A stretch of DNA of 64,000 bases from Flavobacterium panacagri (GTDB lineage: Bacteria > Bacteroidota > Bacteroidia > Flavobacteriales > Flavobacteriaceae), in contig NZ_CP119766.1 of NCBI RefSeq assembly GCF_030378165.1, forward strand, positions 2,108,001-2,172,000, in the 5' to 3' direction. A program made the position numbers and the translations under genes. Under the pieces are notes generated by a model that had not been told where the DNA came from, searched no databases, and was given only the letters and a program-made list of their open reading frames with translations. Below, in pieces: positions 26,617-35,651 of this stretch. The first letter of the stretch is position 1. Each line of letters starts with the position of its first letter.

Positions 26617-27525
26617 ATGAAACTAACAGAAACTTTAGAAGACTTTTATACGGTAAAAATAAAAGGGATGCCCGAAAATCTTAAAAAAGAAATCGGACAT
26701 TTTAATGTTTTTAAACTGGATGATTATATAGGAAGCACTTGTAATCCTTTGCCTTATACGCGAAAAGACTTTTACAAAATCAGTTTAATCATTGGAAAAA
26801 ACAAAGTGCATTATGCTGATAAGGTTGTTGCGATTGAAGATCAGGCTTTATTCTTTGCCAATCCGCAAATTCCATACAGCTGGGAACATATTGATGAAAA
26901 CCAAACAGGATTTTTCTGCATTTTTACCGATGCTTTTTTTAGTCAGTTTGGGAATTTAAAAGAATATCCATTATTTCAGCCCGGCGGTAATCCGGTCGTT
27001 CCAGTTTCTCCAGAATTAGCAGAATCTTTAAAAACGGTTTATTTAAAAATGCTGGAAGAAATTAATTCTGATTATGCTTTTAAATATGATGTGCTTCGAA
27101 ATTTGGTTTTCGAAATTATTCATCTTGCGTTAAAAACACAGACCGTAACTGCTTCATTATACAGTAAATCGAATGCTACAATTCGTGTTTCTTCTTTGTT
27201 TTTGGAATTGTTAGAACGCCAGTTTCCGATTGAATCGATTTCGCAGCAAATTAATTTCCGTTCCCCTTCAGAATATGCAAATCAATTAAATGTGCATGTC
27301 AATCATTTGAATAAAGCATTAAAAGAAACCACTGGAAAAACAACTTCACAGATTATTTCAGAAAGAATTGTTCAGGAAGCAATGATTTTATTGAAACAAA
27401 CCAATTGGAATATTAATGAAATTGCCTGGTGTTTAGGTTTTGAAGAATTGTCTCATTTTATTAATTTTTTTAAAAAAAATGTTCAGGTTTCTCCTAAAAT
27501 CTACCGTTTGACAGAAATTGTTTGA
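26617..27525 (+). CDS. AraC-family transcriptional regulator
   Basis: A 302-residue regulator with an N-terminal cupin-like sensing domain (through FFANPQIPYSWEHI) and a C-terminal double helix-turn-helix of the AraC/XylS type: SEYANQLNVHVNHLNKALKE and NINEIAWCLGFEELSHFINF. It lies directly upstream of an SDR dehydrogenase gene on the same strand, which has its own promoter 33-60 bases before its ATG; control of that gene by this protein is the natural guess. Confidence 0.93.
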   Translation: MKLTETLEDFYTVKIKGMPENLKKEIGHFNVFKLDDYIGSTCNPLPYTRKDFYKISLIIGKNKVHYADKVVAIEDQALFFANPQIPYSWEHIDENQTGFFCIFTDAFFSQFGNLKEYPLFQPGGNPVVPVSPELAESLKTVYLKMLEEINSDYAFKYDVLRNLVFEIIHLALKTQTVTASLYSKSNATIRVSSLFLELLERQFPIESISQQINFRSPSEYANQLNVHVNHLNKALKETTGKTTSQIISERIVQEAMILLKQTNWNINEIAWCLGFEELSHFINFFKKNVQVSPKIYRLTEIV

Positions 27526-27557
27526 TTTTTGTAACTTCTTGTTTGATTGCTTCAATA

Positions 27558-27585
27558 TTGGAGAAGTACTTCACTAATACCTTTG
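27558..27585 (+). promoter_or_regulatory. Bacteroidota-type promoter of the SDR gene
   Basis: TTG (27558-27560), 17 bases, then TACCTTTG (27578-27585): a full match to the Bacteroidota consensus. The -7 box ends 31 bases before the ATG. A possible AraC-type target site has not been identified. Confidence 0.75.
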
Positions 27586-27616
27586 TCCTGTATTTAAAAC
27601 TTAAAAAATTAAAATC

Positions 27617-28456
27617 ATGGACAATAAAAAAGTTTGGTTTATCACAGGTGCTTCAAAAGGACTTGGATTAGAATTAGCTAAAAAATTATTAGCAGAAGGA
27701 TTTAAAGTAGCTGCAACTTCAAGAAGCGAAGAAGCTTTGATTAAAGTTTTAGGAAATTTGTCTGAAAGTTTTCTTCCTTTAGAAATGGATTTGGTTGATG
27801 AAAAAAGTGTTAAAAATGCAATCAATAAAACTATCAATCATTTTAAAACAATTGATGTTTTAGTGAACAATGCCGGCTATGGTTTATTAGGTGCATTAGA
27901 AGAGTTAACAGATGCTGAATCTAGAAAAAACTTCGAAGTAAATGTTTTTGGATTATTGAATGTAATTAGAAATACAATGCCAATTCTTCGCGCTAATAAA
28001 ACAGGACATATTTTTAATATTTCTTCTGTTGGAGGTTATTATGGAGAGTTTCCAGGTTGGGGAATATACTGTTCTACAAAATTTGCGGTTGCTGGTTTAA
28101 CAGAATCTTTGGCAGCAGAAGTGAAATCATTTGGAGTTCATGCGACAATTGTTTATCCAGGTTATTTCAGAACTGATTTCTTAAAAGACAGTTCATTATT
28201 ATTGCCTCAAAATCCTATTGCAGAGTACAAGGAAGTAAGACAATCGGAGAGTGCACACAAAGATGATATCAATGAAAATCAGCCTGGAGATCCTGTAAAA
28301 TTAGCAGAAGCCTTAATTAAAGCAAGTGAAGATCAAAATCCGCCGTTGCATTTGTTTTTGGGAGAGGATGCTTATAATATGGCAAACCAAAAAATTGCAA
28401 GCGTTCAAGCAGAATTGGAACAGTGGAAATCGGTTTCTGTTTCAACAGCGCTTTAA
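27617..28456 (+). CDS. Short-chain dehydrogenase/reductase
   Basis: A 279-residue classical SDR enzyme. The cofactor motif is TGASKGLGLELA (11-22) and the structural motif is NNAGYG. The catalytic residues lie in NISSVGG and YCSTKFA (Tyr and Lys of YxxxK, here YCSTK). Loss of the acidic residue after beta 2 (ATSRSEE) suggests NADP(H). The substrate is unknown. Its tail, NQKIASVQAELEQWKS, is matched by a remnant at 31248-31316. Confidence 0.93.
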   Translation: MDNKKVWFITGASKGLGLELAKKLLAEGFKVAATSRSEEALIKVLGNLSESFLPLEMDLVDEKSVKNAINKTINHFKTIDVLVNNAGYGLLGALEELTDAESRKNFEVNVFGLLNVIRNTMPILRANKTGHIFNISSVGGYYGEFPGWGIYCSTKFAVAGLTESLAAEVKSFGVHATIVYPGYFRTDFLKDSSLLLPQNPIAEYKEVRQSESAHKDDINENQPGDPVKLAEALIKASEDQNPPLHLFLGEDAYNMANQKIASVQAELEQWKSVSVSTAL

Positions 28457-28499
28457 TTAGAAAATCAAATAAAAAACTCCAAATTCCGAATGCAATGAT

Positions 28500-28532
28500 A
28501 AACCCCACAGGTTTTTAAAACCTGTCAGGTTT
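28500..28532. repeat. Imperfect copy of the CAGGTTTT palindrome
   Basis: Arms 28500-28515 and 28517-28532 pair with two mismatches around one central base. The element is the same type as 26421-26453 and lies just after the SDR gene, where it could end transcription. Confidence 0.7.
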
Positions 28533-28540
28533 ACTATTTT

Positions 28541-28703
28541 ATTGAATTGCCTCCTGCTTTAGCTGGAGGAAAAGAATAGCTTAATCAGAAAGGGCGTTAG
28601 CCAAACTTCGTAGTTTAGCTAACGCCCTTTTTTATATTTCAAAAGCATACCTCCAGATAAATCTTGAGGCAATTCAATTTGATTAATTTAAAGAATTATC
28701 TAA
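28541..28703. repeat. Composite palindromic element, copy A
   Basis: The outer perfect 13-bp inverted repeat is ATTGAATTGCCTC (28541-28553) and its complement (28666-28678). Inside are a CCTCC/GGAGG hairpin, a central 13-bp stem (28589-28601 with 28618-28630) followed by TTTTTT, and a third CCTCC hairpin. It is shared in plan and ends with copy B at 31361-31514. It lies between the convergent SDR and 787-residue protein genes and probably acts as a two-way terminator. Confidence 0.75.
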
Positions 28704-28727
28704 TTTTCTAATTGCTACATTTTCTAA

Positions 28728-31091
28728 TTAAAAAATTCTTCCGATAGGTACTTTTTTAACTTCTGAAATCAATTGTCCGTCATTAGTAAAACCTTCAATT
28801 ACAACTTGTATTTCTTTTTGCTGATTCTTAGGAATTTTGATTTGATAGTCCAAATTATCTTTTAGTTCTATGTTTGGAAACCATCCCAAAGTACCAAAAT
28901 AATTCAATTCATCCTGATTTTCAAATGGAGCGGTTTTGTAAGTGAAGTCTCTTGCAAAACCTTTTGTTACAATGAGTGTTGTAAATTTTACTTTGAAATA
29001 ATCGTTTTTCTGCCCGGTTTTCATGAAAATTTTAATTGTTCCATGTCCTGCGCTTGTAGTATCAGAGCTTCCTGTCTGATCAATGTAAATTTCATCAACT
29101 TGATCTAACGTAAGATTAAAAAGCTGATTGAAATCGAAGACTAGAAAATTGTCAATATATACATTTGGAGAACTCGCTGATTCACCTAGAAAAGCACTTC
29201 TTCTTTCTTTTATATATACAGTAAAGTCGGTTGGGTTAACACCTGTATTGTAGCCATTTAAAGATAGGAAATTCAGTACAGTTCCATATTCTTTGCCATC
29301 AAATTTAAAAGCTTTGGCCATGGAACTCATGTCGGCTTTATGAGTAAAAACTTCTTTTTTGAAGCTGTTTTTTATTGCAACTTCTTTTAATTCAGTTGCT
29401 TTTGCTTTAGGGGGCTGAAAATTAAAAATAGTGTCAGAACTTTTTACGACAGGGCAAAATGCTTTTTCGAATGATGGTCCCAAAACAAACCTAGGTTCGG
29501 TTCGGGCAATTCGTGCTTCTATTTTAGTGGTTTGAGTAACGTTTTTTTCATTGGTCATCTGTAAAGCTAAAACAGTCGAATCCTGAACAAAAAAATGTTC
29601 AAATTTAAAATCATTATTTTGGTCGATAGTAGTTTGATCAAATAAATTGTTTTTTAATGCAATAAGAGAAATTTTGTTTTGAGAATTCGGTTTTAGATCT
29701 TTTTCTACTTTTCCATTTATTGTAACTCCTTTTTCAAATTCAAAACTAATTTTTGGTGGTCCAGATTTTATATTCTCCCAAAGGTATTTTCCTTTGTTCT
29801 GATTGAGTAGTAATAGTTCTATATCTTGTCTTCGGGTTTTATTATCAGGATTAAAATAAAAATAAGTATCAGGTTCTGGTTTTTCTAAATAAGTATTTAA
29901 GTAAAAAGTTCCTAAAAGTGTTTTCTTTTGATTGATACACACACTTTTTTCAGGAAGAACACTAATACTTAAATGTGCTTTAGCAATATCTGTTTTTCCA
30001 GATAGTATAATGCTGTCATTAGTTGTTATTTTTGCATCTAGTGATGTAGACGGATTTTTGCTCTCTTCGATATAAGTTAATCTTTCGGTGATTTCATTTA
30101 GATCTTCATCCAAAACTCTAATCGTATTTACTCCATTTGATAAAAATTTTTTGTCAAAATAAAAAGGCTGTTCTGTTTTGTTATTGCTGAAGGTAACTTC
30201 TTGCTGCATCGAACTTCCGTTTTGTTGAATCAGTACAGTGAATTTTTTATTTTGATAAGACAGAAGTCCTTTTTCATTCGTCTTTAGAATAACAAGTAAA
30301 TTGTTTCTTCCGGGGTTATTAGGAGCACTTAATATGAGTCCAGTCTCTTCAATTTTCCCAAGAGGCTGTGTTATTTTTAGTTTGTCATTATTTATTTTAA
30401 TCGTATACTTTTCATTTAAATCGGCTTTTAGATAAAAAACTCCGTTTCCCATTTGGTTTGTACGAAAGTGTGTAATTTCATTTGATTTGGAATCCAAAAT
30501 AACACCATCTGCTACTTCTATTCCTATTTTATTGCAGTCTGCAATTTTAATTCCGATCATGTTGACGGTGCCATTTAATATAATTCCTCCTTCGGGAAAT
30601 AAGCTTATTTCTGCCGTTTTCCAGTTTGGTTCATTGGTTTGAAATGCATATGGAGTGGTTTTGTCGATAATCTCAATGGTCTGATTGAAAGAGTCGTCTT
30701 CCTTGAAATTATTCATCCAATTTGTATAGAAATGAAAATGATATTTGCCAGGTTTAAATTTTTCATTTAAATGAATGCCACCAGAAAAAATGCCGTATTG
30801 TGCAAAAAGCAGTTGTTTCTGAATTATTTGTTCCTCTTCATTATAAACAACTAATTGAATGTTTACAGTCCTGCTGTTTGGGATATTGTTGTTTTTACTG
30901 AGAACGTATCCTTTAAAGGCAATATCTTCATTATTTGTAAACAAGTTTTTATTGAATTGTACATGGATAATCTCGCGGTCTTGAAAAAAATAGTCGTTTA
31001 GGTATTTCGTGATTTTTTCTTGGTTGGAAATAGCCTGTGCGAAAGATTGTAGACAGAATAGAAAACTAAAAAACCTGATGATTAATTTCAT
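28728..31091 (-). CDS. Exported protein with macroglobulin-like N-terminus and TonB-plug-like C-terminus
   Basis: A 787-residue product with a signal peptide (1-18, ending FAQA). The first part resembles an MG2 domain as in alpha-2-macroglobulin-like proteins (IAFKGYVLSKNNNIPNSRTV, then GIFSGGIHL and GKYHFHFYTNW). The C-terminal third resembles a TonB receptor plug (DFTVYIKERRSAFLG, NVYIDNFLVFDFNQL, VDEIYIDQTG, GTIKIFMKTG). There is no beta-barrel after it. Such plug-without-barrel proteins occur in Bacteroidota; the role is unknown. No promoter box is recognised upstream. Confidence 0.7.
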   Translation of the reverse strand: MKLIIRFFSFLFCLQSFAQAISNQEKITKYLNDYFFQDREIIHVQFNKNLFTNNEDIAFKGYVLSKNNNIPNSRTVNIQLVVYNEEEQIIQKQLLFAQYGIFSGGIHLNEKFKPGKYHFHFYTNWMNNFKEDDSFNQTIEIIDKTTPYAFQTNEPNWKTAEISLFPEGGIILNGTVNMIGIKIADCNKIGIEVADGVILDSKSNEITHFRTNQMGNGVFYLKADLNEKYTIKINNDKLKITQPLGKIEETGLILSAPNNPGRNNLLVILKTNEKGLLSYQNKKFTVLIQQNGSSMQQEVTFSNNKTEQPFYFDKKFLSNGVNTIRVLDEDLNEITERLTYIEESKNPSTSLDAKITTNDSIILSGKTDIAKAHLSISVLPEKSVCINQKKTLLGTFYLNTYLEKPEPDTYFYFNPDNKTRRQDIELLLLNQNKGKYLWENIKSGPPKISFEFEKGVTINGKVEKDLKPNSQNKISLIALKNNLFDQTTIDQNNDFKFEHFFVQDSTVLALQMTNEKNVTQTTKIEARIARTEPRFVLGPSFEKAFCPVVKSSDTIFNFQPPKAKATELKEVAIKNSFKKEVFTHKADMSSMAKAFKFDGKEYGTVLNFLSLNGYNTGVNPTDFTVYIKERRSAFLGESASSPNVYIDNFLVFDFNQLFNLTLDQVDEIYIDQTGSSDTTSAGHGTIKIFMKTGQKNDYFKVKFTTLIVTKGFARDFTYKTAPFENQDELNYFGTLGWFPNIELKDNLDYQIKIPKNQQKEIQVVIEGFTNDGQLISEVKKVPIGRIF

Positions 31092-31247
31092 ACAAAGAAA
31101 ATATTAAAGGCTATTATGATGTTTGTAATAATAGGTTTAAATTTAATTGTAATATTAATCTGTAAAAGTTAAAGCATTCATAATCTTTTAAATATTTATT
31201 AAATAAAATGAATATTTATAAAATTGGCTACCTTTGGTGTTATAAGT

Positions 31248-31316
31248 CAAAAAACAGCAAATGTTCAAAGAGAATTAGAACAAAGGAAATCGATTGCTAT
31301 ACCAGCAGTATTTTGA
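31248..31316 (+). pseudogene. Remnant of an SDR-paralogue C-terminus
   Basis: Read in frame this gives QKTANVQRELEQRKSIAIPA then VF and TGA. It aligns without gaps to the end of the SDR at 27617-28456 (QKIASVQAELEQWKSVSVST then AL). The reading frame and stop position are conserved, but there is no upstream gene body. A TACCTTTG box lies 11 bases before it. It looks like what is left after an internal deletion of a second SDR copy. Confidence 0.75.
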
Positions 31317-31360
31317 TTGAATAATCTGCGGCAACTAGAAAATTTGTCTGATGATATAAT

Positions 31361-31514
31361 TTGAATTGCCTCCAGATTTATCTGGAGGTCACTTGTTGAA
31401 ACATTAAAAGGCTTTAACTAAACTTTATAGTTCGGTTAAAGCCTTTTCCTCTTTAAGAGGGGGGTTATTCCTCCAGATAAATCTGGATGCAATTCAATTT
31501 GATTAATTTAAAGA
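31361..31514. repeat. Composite palindromic element, copy B
   Basis: TTGAATTGC (31362-31370 region) and GCAATTCAA form the outer arms. CCTCCAGAT/ATCTGGAGG hairpins lie on both sides, and the central 13-bp stem AAAAGGCTTTAAC/GTTAAAGCCTTTT lies between them. The right edge, CAATTCAATTTGATTAATTT then AAAG, is identical to copy A. The central stem sequence differs, but its length and position are the same. Confidence 0.75.
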
Positions 31515-31563
31515 TTAATAAAATTATCAAATTGACTCATTATTAAATTGCCACATTTTCTAA

Positions 31564-32763
31564 TTAACGAAGCATCGATTTTACATCGCTAAACTTCCCG
31601 TCAATCTCACCAACCTGTAAACCTAAAATATGAGCAATTAAAGGATAAATGGAAACATTTTGAAAAGTTGGGACAGTTTTATCTACTTTGAAAGCAGGGC
31701 CTTTTGCATAAAAAATTGCATGCATATCTTTTTCATTATTATCATAACCATGTGTTCCGCCTTTTATATGAGTACTTTCTTTGCCTACGAGACTCCATCC
31801 TTTTTCAGCTTCAATTACAAAATCATGTGCTCTTGGATTGGTTCCGTAGTGCAATCTTTTTGGAACTTCTGTAGATTTCCAAAATTTAATATGTGGTACT
31901 TTTTTTAAGGCTTTAGCAATAGAATCTTGAAATCCTGCTTTAGCCTGTAAGCTCATAATAGGATTAACAACATCTTTATATCCGAGCCATTCAGGTTTTA
32001 AATAATCTAGAACGGCTACTTTTTTATCATTACTGATATTGGCCATTCCGTGGTCTGAAACGATGATTAAATTGATTTGTTTTCCTATAGGAAGTTCATT
32101 TAATCTTCGGGATAATTCGCCCATAATAGAATCCATTTTGACTACTGCTTTTTTGGTTTCAGGAGAAAGCGGGCCAAAATTATGACCAGAATGATCCGGT
32201 TCGTCAAAATATAAAGTAACCAGATGAGGTCGTCTTTGTTCTGGTAATTGTAACCATTTTAGAACTGTGTCGATTCTAGCTCCGTATGGAGTTTTGCCAT
32301 CATAATTTTTAAAATAACTTGGATTTCTTTTGTCAATATCAGAACCTGGCCAAAAGAAAGAAGCGGTTTTTACGCCTTGTTCTTCTGCTAAATTCCAAAT
32401 CGGATTTCCTCCATAAAAGCGAGAATCATTTTTTGCTTTGCTTGATAATGAAAACGCTTGATCTAAAGAAGCATCATAAAAAACATTATTGATAATTCCG
32501 TGATGATCTGGATAAAGTCCTGTTACGATTGAATAGTGATTTGGAAAAGTTTTACTTGGATAAGAAGGTTTCATTGATTTGGCATGAACGCCTTCTTTTT
32601 CAATTTGTTTCAGATTTGGAAGATTATACATTTTGCCATAATCCCAACGAAATCCATCCATAGAAACTAAAACAACATAATTGTCTTTATTGTTTTGGGC
32701 CTGTAAGATGAATGAAATTGCGAAGAAAAGTAGTGATAGGAGCGCAGTAGAATATTTTTTCAT
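31564..32763 (-). CDS. Ectonucleotide pyrophosphatase/phosphodiesterase-like enzyme, exported
   Basis: A 399-residue protein of the alkaline phosphatase superfamily with a signal peptide (1-22). Metal-binding and nucleophile positions are D36 in LVSMDGFRWDY and T72 in YPSKTFPNHYS. The downstream DEPDHSGHNFGP, VSDHGM and GTHGYDN motifs supply the second metal site. This is the NPP pattern: hydrolysis of phosphodiesters or nucleotide pyrophosphates outside the cytoplasm. It is monocistronic, with a -7 box 22 bases upstream. Confidence 0.93.
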   Translation of the reverse strand: MKKYSTALLSLLFFAISFILQAQNNKDNYVVLVSMDGFRWDYGKMYNLPNLKQIEKEGVHAKSMKPSYPSKTFPNHYSIVTGLYPDHHGIINNVFYDASLDQAFSLSSKAKNDSRFYGGNPIWNLAEEQGVKTASFFWPGSDIDKRNPSYFKNYDGKTPYGARIDTVLKWLQLPEQRRPHLVTLYFDEPDHSGHNFGPLSPETKKAVVKMDSIMGELSRRLNELPIGKQINLIIVSDHGMANISNDKKVAVLDYLKPEWLGYKDVVNPIMSLQAKAGFQDSIAKALKKVPHIKFWKSTEVPKRLHYGTNPRAHDFVIEAEKGWSLVGKESTHIKGGTHGYDNNEKDMHAIFYAKGPAFKVDKTVPTFQNVSIYPLIAHILGLQVGEIDGKFSDVKSMLR

Positions 32764-32784
32764 TTTTTGAATTTATTATAACTG

Positions 32785-32792
32785 CAAAGTTA
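32785..32792 (-). promoter_or_regulatory. -7 box for the ENPP-like gene
   Basis: On the minus strand it reads TAACTTTG, matching TAnnTTTG, 21 bases upstream of the ATG. No -33 TTG is seen at normal spacing. Confidence 0.4.
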
Positions 32793-32864
32793 GAGATAAC
32801 AGATTTTTTAAAGAAAAAGAGAATGTTAAATAAAAAAGCAAGTCACGAATAGACTAGAAGAATA

Positions 32865-33110
32865 GCCACGAATTCACGAATTTATGCAAATACGTTGTGT
32901 GAAAAAAGCTTTCCATAAATTACACAGATTAAAAGGATTTCTATTTCATACAGATTAATATAAAATTTATATTAATCTGCTTAAATCTGTGAAATCTGCG
33001 TGAAAAAACTTTGCGGCACCTAAGTAAAGGAATCCTTTTAATCCGTGTAATCCGTGGCTAAAAAAAAATAACCACAAAGATTAGAAAAAAATAATTTGTG
33101 AATTCGTGGC
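32865..33110. repeat. Nested palindromic element with CCACGAATT ends
   Basis: Three nested inverted repeats share one centre. The outer pair is GCCACGAATTCACGAATTT (32865-32883) with its near-complement (33093-33110). The middle pair is 32919-32940 with 33031-33051, differing at one position over 21. The inner pair has perfect 14-base arms (32951-32964 and 32966-32979), placed left of centre. The outer ends resemble those around the GxxExxY gene at 39547-40012. No gene lies inside. Confidence 0.75.
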
Positions 33111-33114
33111 AAAC

Positions 33115-33148
33115 AAAAAAAGCGCCAGATAAGAAATCCAGCGCTTTT
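33115..33148 (-). terminator. Terminator after groL
   Basis: AAAAGCGC and GCGCTTTT form an 8-bp stem around a 14-base loop; on the minus strand a T run follows. It lies 22 bases past the groL stop. Confidence 0.7.
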
Positions 33149-33169
33149 AAGTTTTAAGAAGAGAATGAA

Positions 33170-34849
<1,680 letters not shown>

Positions 34850-34887
34850 TTAATTCTTAATACTGATTACTTAATACAATATGTTTT

Positions 34888-35163
34888 TTAGATAATTGCA
34901 AGGATATCGTCCTCACGCATAATTAAATAATCAGTACCTTCTAATTTTAGCTCAGTTCCTGCATATTTGCCATAAAGAACAGTATCACCAACTTTTACAG
35001 TCATAGTATGATCTTTAGTTCCGTTTCCTACTGCAACTACAGTTCCTTTCTGTGGTTTTTCTTTGGCAGTATCTGGAATAAAAATACCTGAAGCAGTTTT
35101 CGTTTCAGCTGCAACAGGCTCAATAAGTACGCGGTCTGAAAGCGGTTTAATGTTTAAAGCCAT
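34888..35163 (-). CDS. groS: GroES co-chaperonin
   Basis: A 91-residue lid protein for GroEL. It shows [20 protein letters not shown] (mobile loop region), [10 protein letters not shown] and [20 protein letters not shown]. It is the first gene of the groS-groL operon. I could not identify a consensus promoter or a CIRCE-type inverted repeat in the 140 bases upstream. Confidence 0.98.
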   Translation of the reverse strand: MALNIKPLSDRVLIEPVAAETKTASGIFIPDTAKEKPQKGTVVAVGNGTKDHTMTVKVGDTVLYGKYAGTELKLEGTDYLIMREDDILAII

Positions 35164-35251
35164 GATTTTATATTATTATAAGTTATACATTTTTTTATGT
35201 TCTATAAACTTTCAGAAATTGTGCCATGCTGGTAAAACTGACATTATTTCT

Positions 35252-35284
35252 TAAAAAAAATGCCAGCTTTGACAGGCTGGCATT
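35252..35284 (-). terminator. Terminator after secG
   Basis: AATGCCAGC (35259-35267) and GCTGGCATT (35276-35284) form a perfect 9-bp stem. On the minus strand the stem is followed by eight T. It separates the secG transcript from groS. Confidence 0.8.
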
Positions 35285-35306
35285 AGATTTTTATATTGAG
35301 CTAAAA

Positions 35307-35648
35307 TTATTTAGCTGCTGGTGCTGCTGGAGCAGGAGTGTTTCCTTGTGCTGGAGCTACAGGTGTATTTACTGGAGCTTCAGTTTTGTCAATAAGTTTA
35401 GAGTCTGTATCGCTTAAAGCTCCAGAGAAACTTAAGCTAGAAAGTAAAATTAGCACAATTAAAACAGTAGCTAAAGTCCAAGTACTTTTATCTAAAAAGT
35501 CAGTTGTTTTTTGTACACCACCTAACATCTGCGTTCCGCTGATAGTAGAAGACAATCCGCCTCCTTTAGGGTTCTGTACCATGATAACTACGATCAATAG
35601 AAAACAAACTATTGTGATTAAAACTAAAAAAATTGAAAATGTGCTCAT
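35307..35648 (-). CDS. secG: SecG, preprotein translocase subunit
   Basis: A 113-residue membrane protein with the SecG layout: helix 1 (residues 4-23), the conserved NPKGGGLSSTISGTQMLGG loop, and helix 2 (about 57-76). A Pro/Ala-rich C-terminal tail of about 30 residues (PVAPAQGNTPAPAAPAAK) is an extension often seen in flavobacteria. SecG assists SecYEG protein export. The upstream TPR gene ends 3 bases before the start. Confidence 0.95.
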   Translation of the reverse strand: MSTFSIFLVLITIVCFLLIVVIMVQNPKGGGLSSTISGTQMLGGVQKTTDFLDKSTWTLATVLIVLILLSSLSFSGALSDTDSKLIDKTEAPVNTPVAPAQGNTPAPAAPAAK

Positions 35649-35651
35649 TAC

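Larger units (their letters stand above)
31092..31563. other. Intergenic region holding gene remnant and second palindrome
   Basis: The 470-base gap holds a stretch upstream of the 787-residue gene, a promoter-like TACCTTTG (31229-31236), the SDR-tail remnant (31248-31316) and composite palindrome B (31361-31514). The last 15 bases before the next gene's stop (ACATTTTCTAATTAA) also match the equivalent position after copy A. Confidence 0.7.
32764..33169. other. Intergenic region between ENPP-like gene and groL
   Basis: This 400-base gap contains the ENPP -7 box (32785-32792), a nested palindromic element (32865-33110) and the groL terminator (33115-33148). No coding potential is seen. Confidence 0.7.

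Noticed and set aside
26421..28532. CRISPR array from the two CAGGTTTT palindromes
   Set aside because: Only two copies 2 kb apart with genes between them and no regular spacers; they are terminator-like intergenic palindromes.
31229..31246. Promoter of a small new gene at 31248-31316
   Set aside because: The frame has no start codon of its own and matches only the C-terminal end of the SDR, so it is treated as a remnant.
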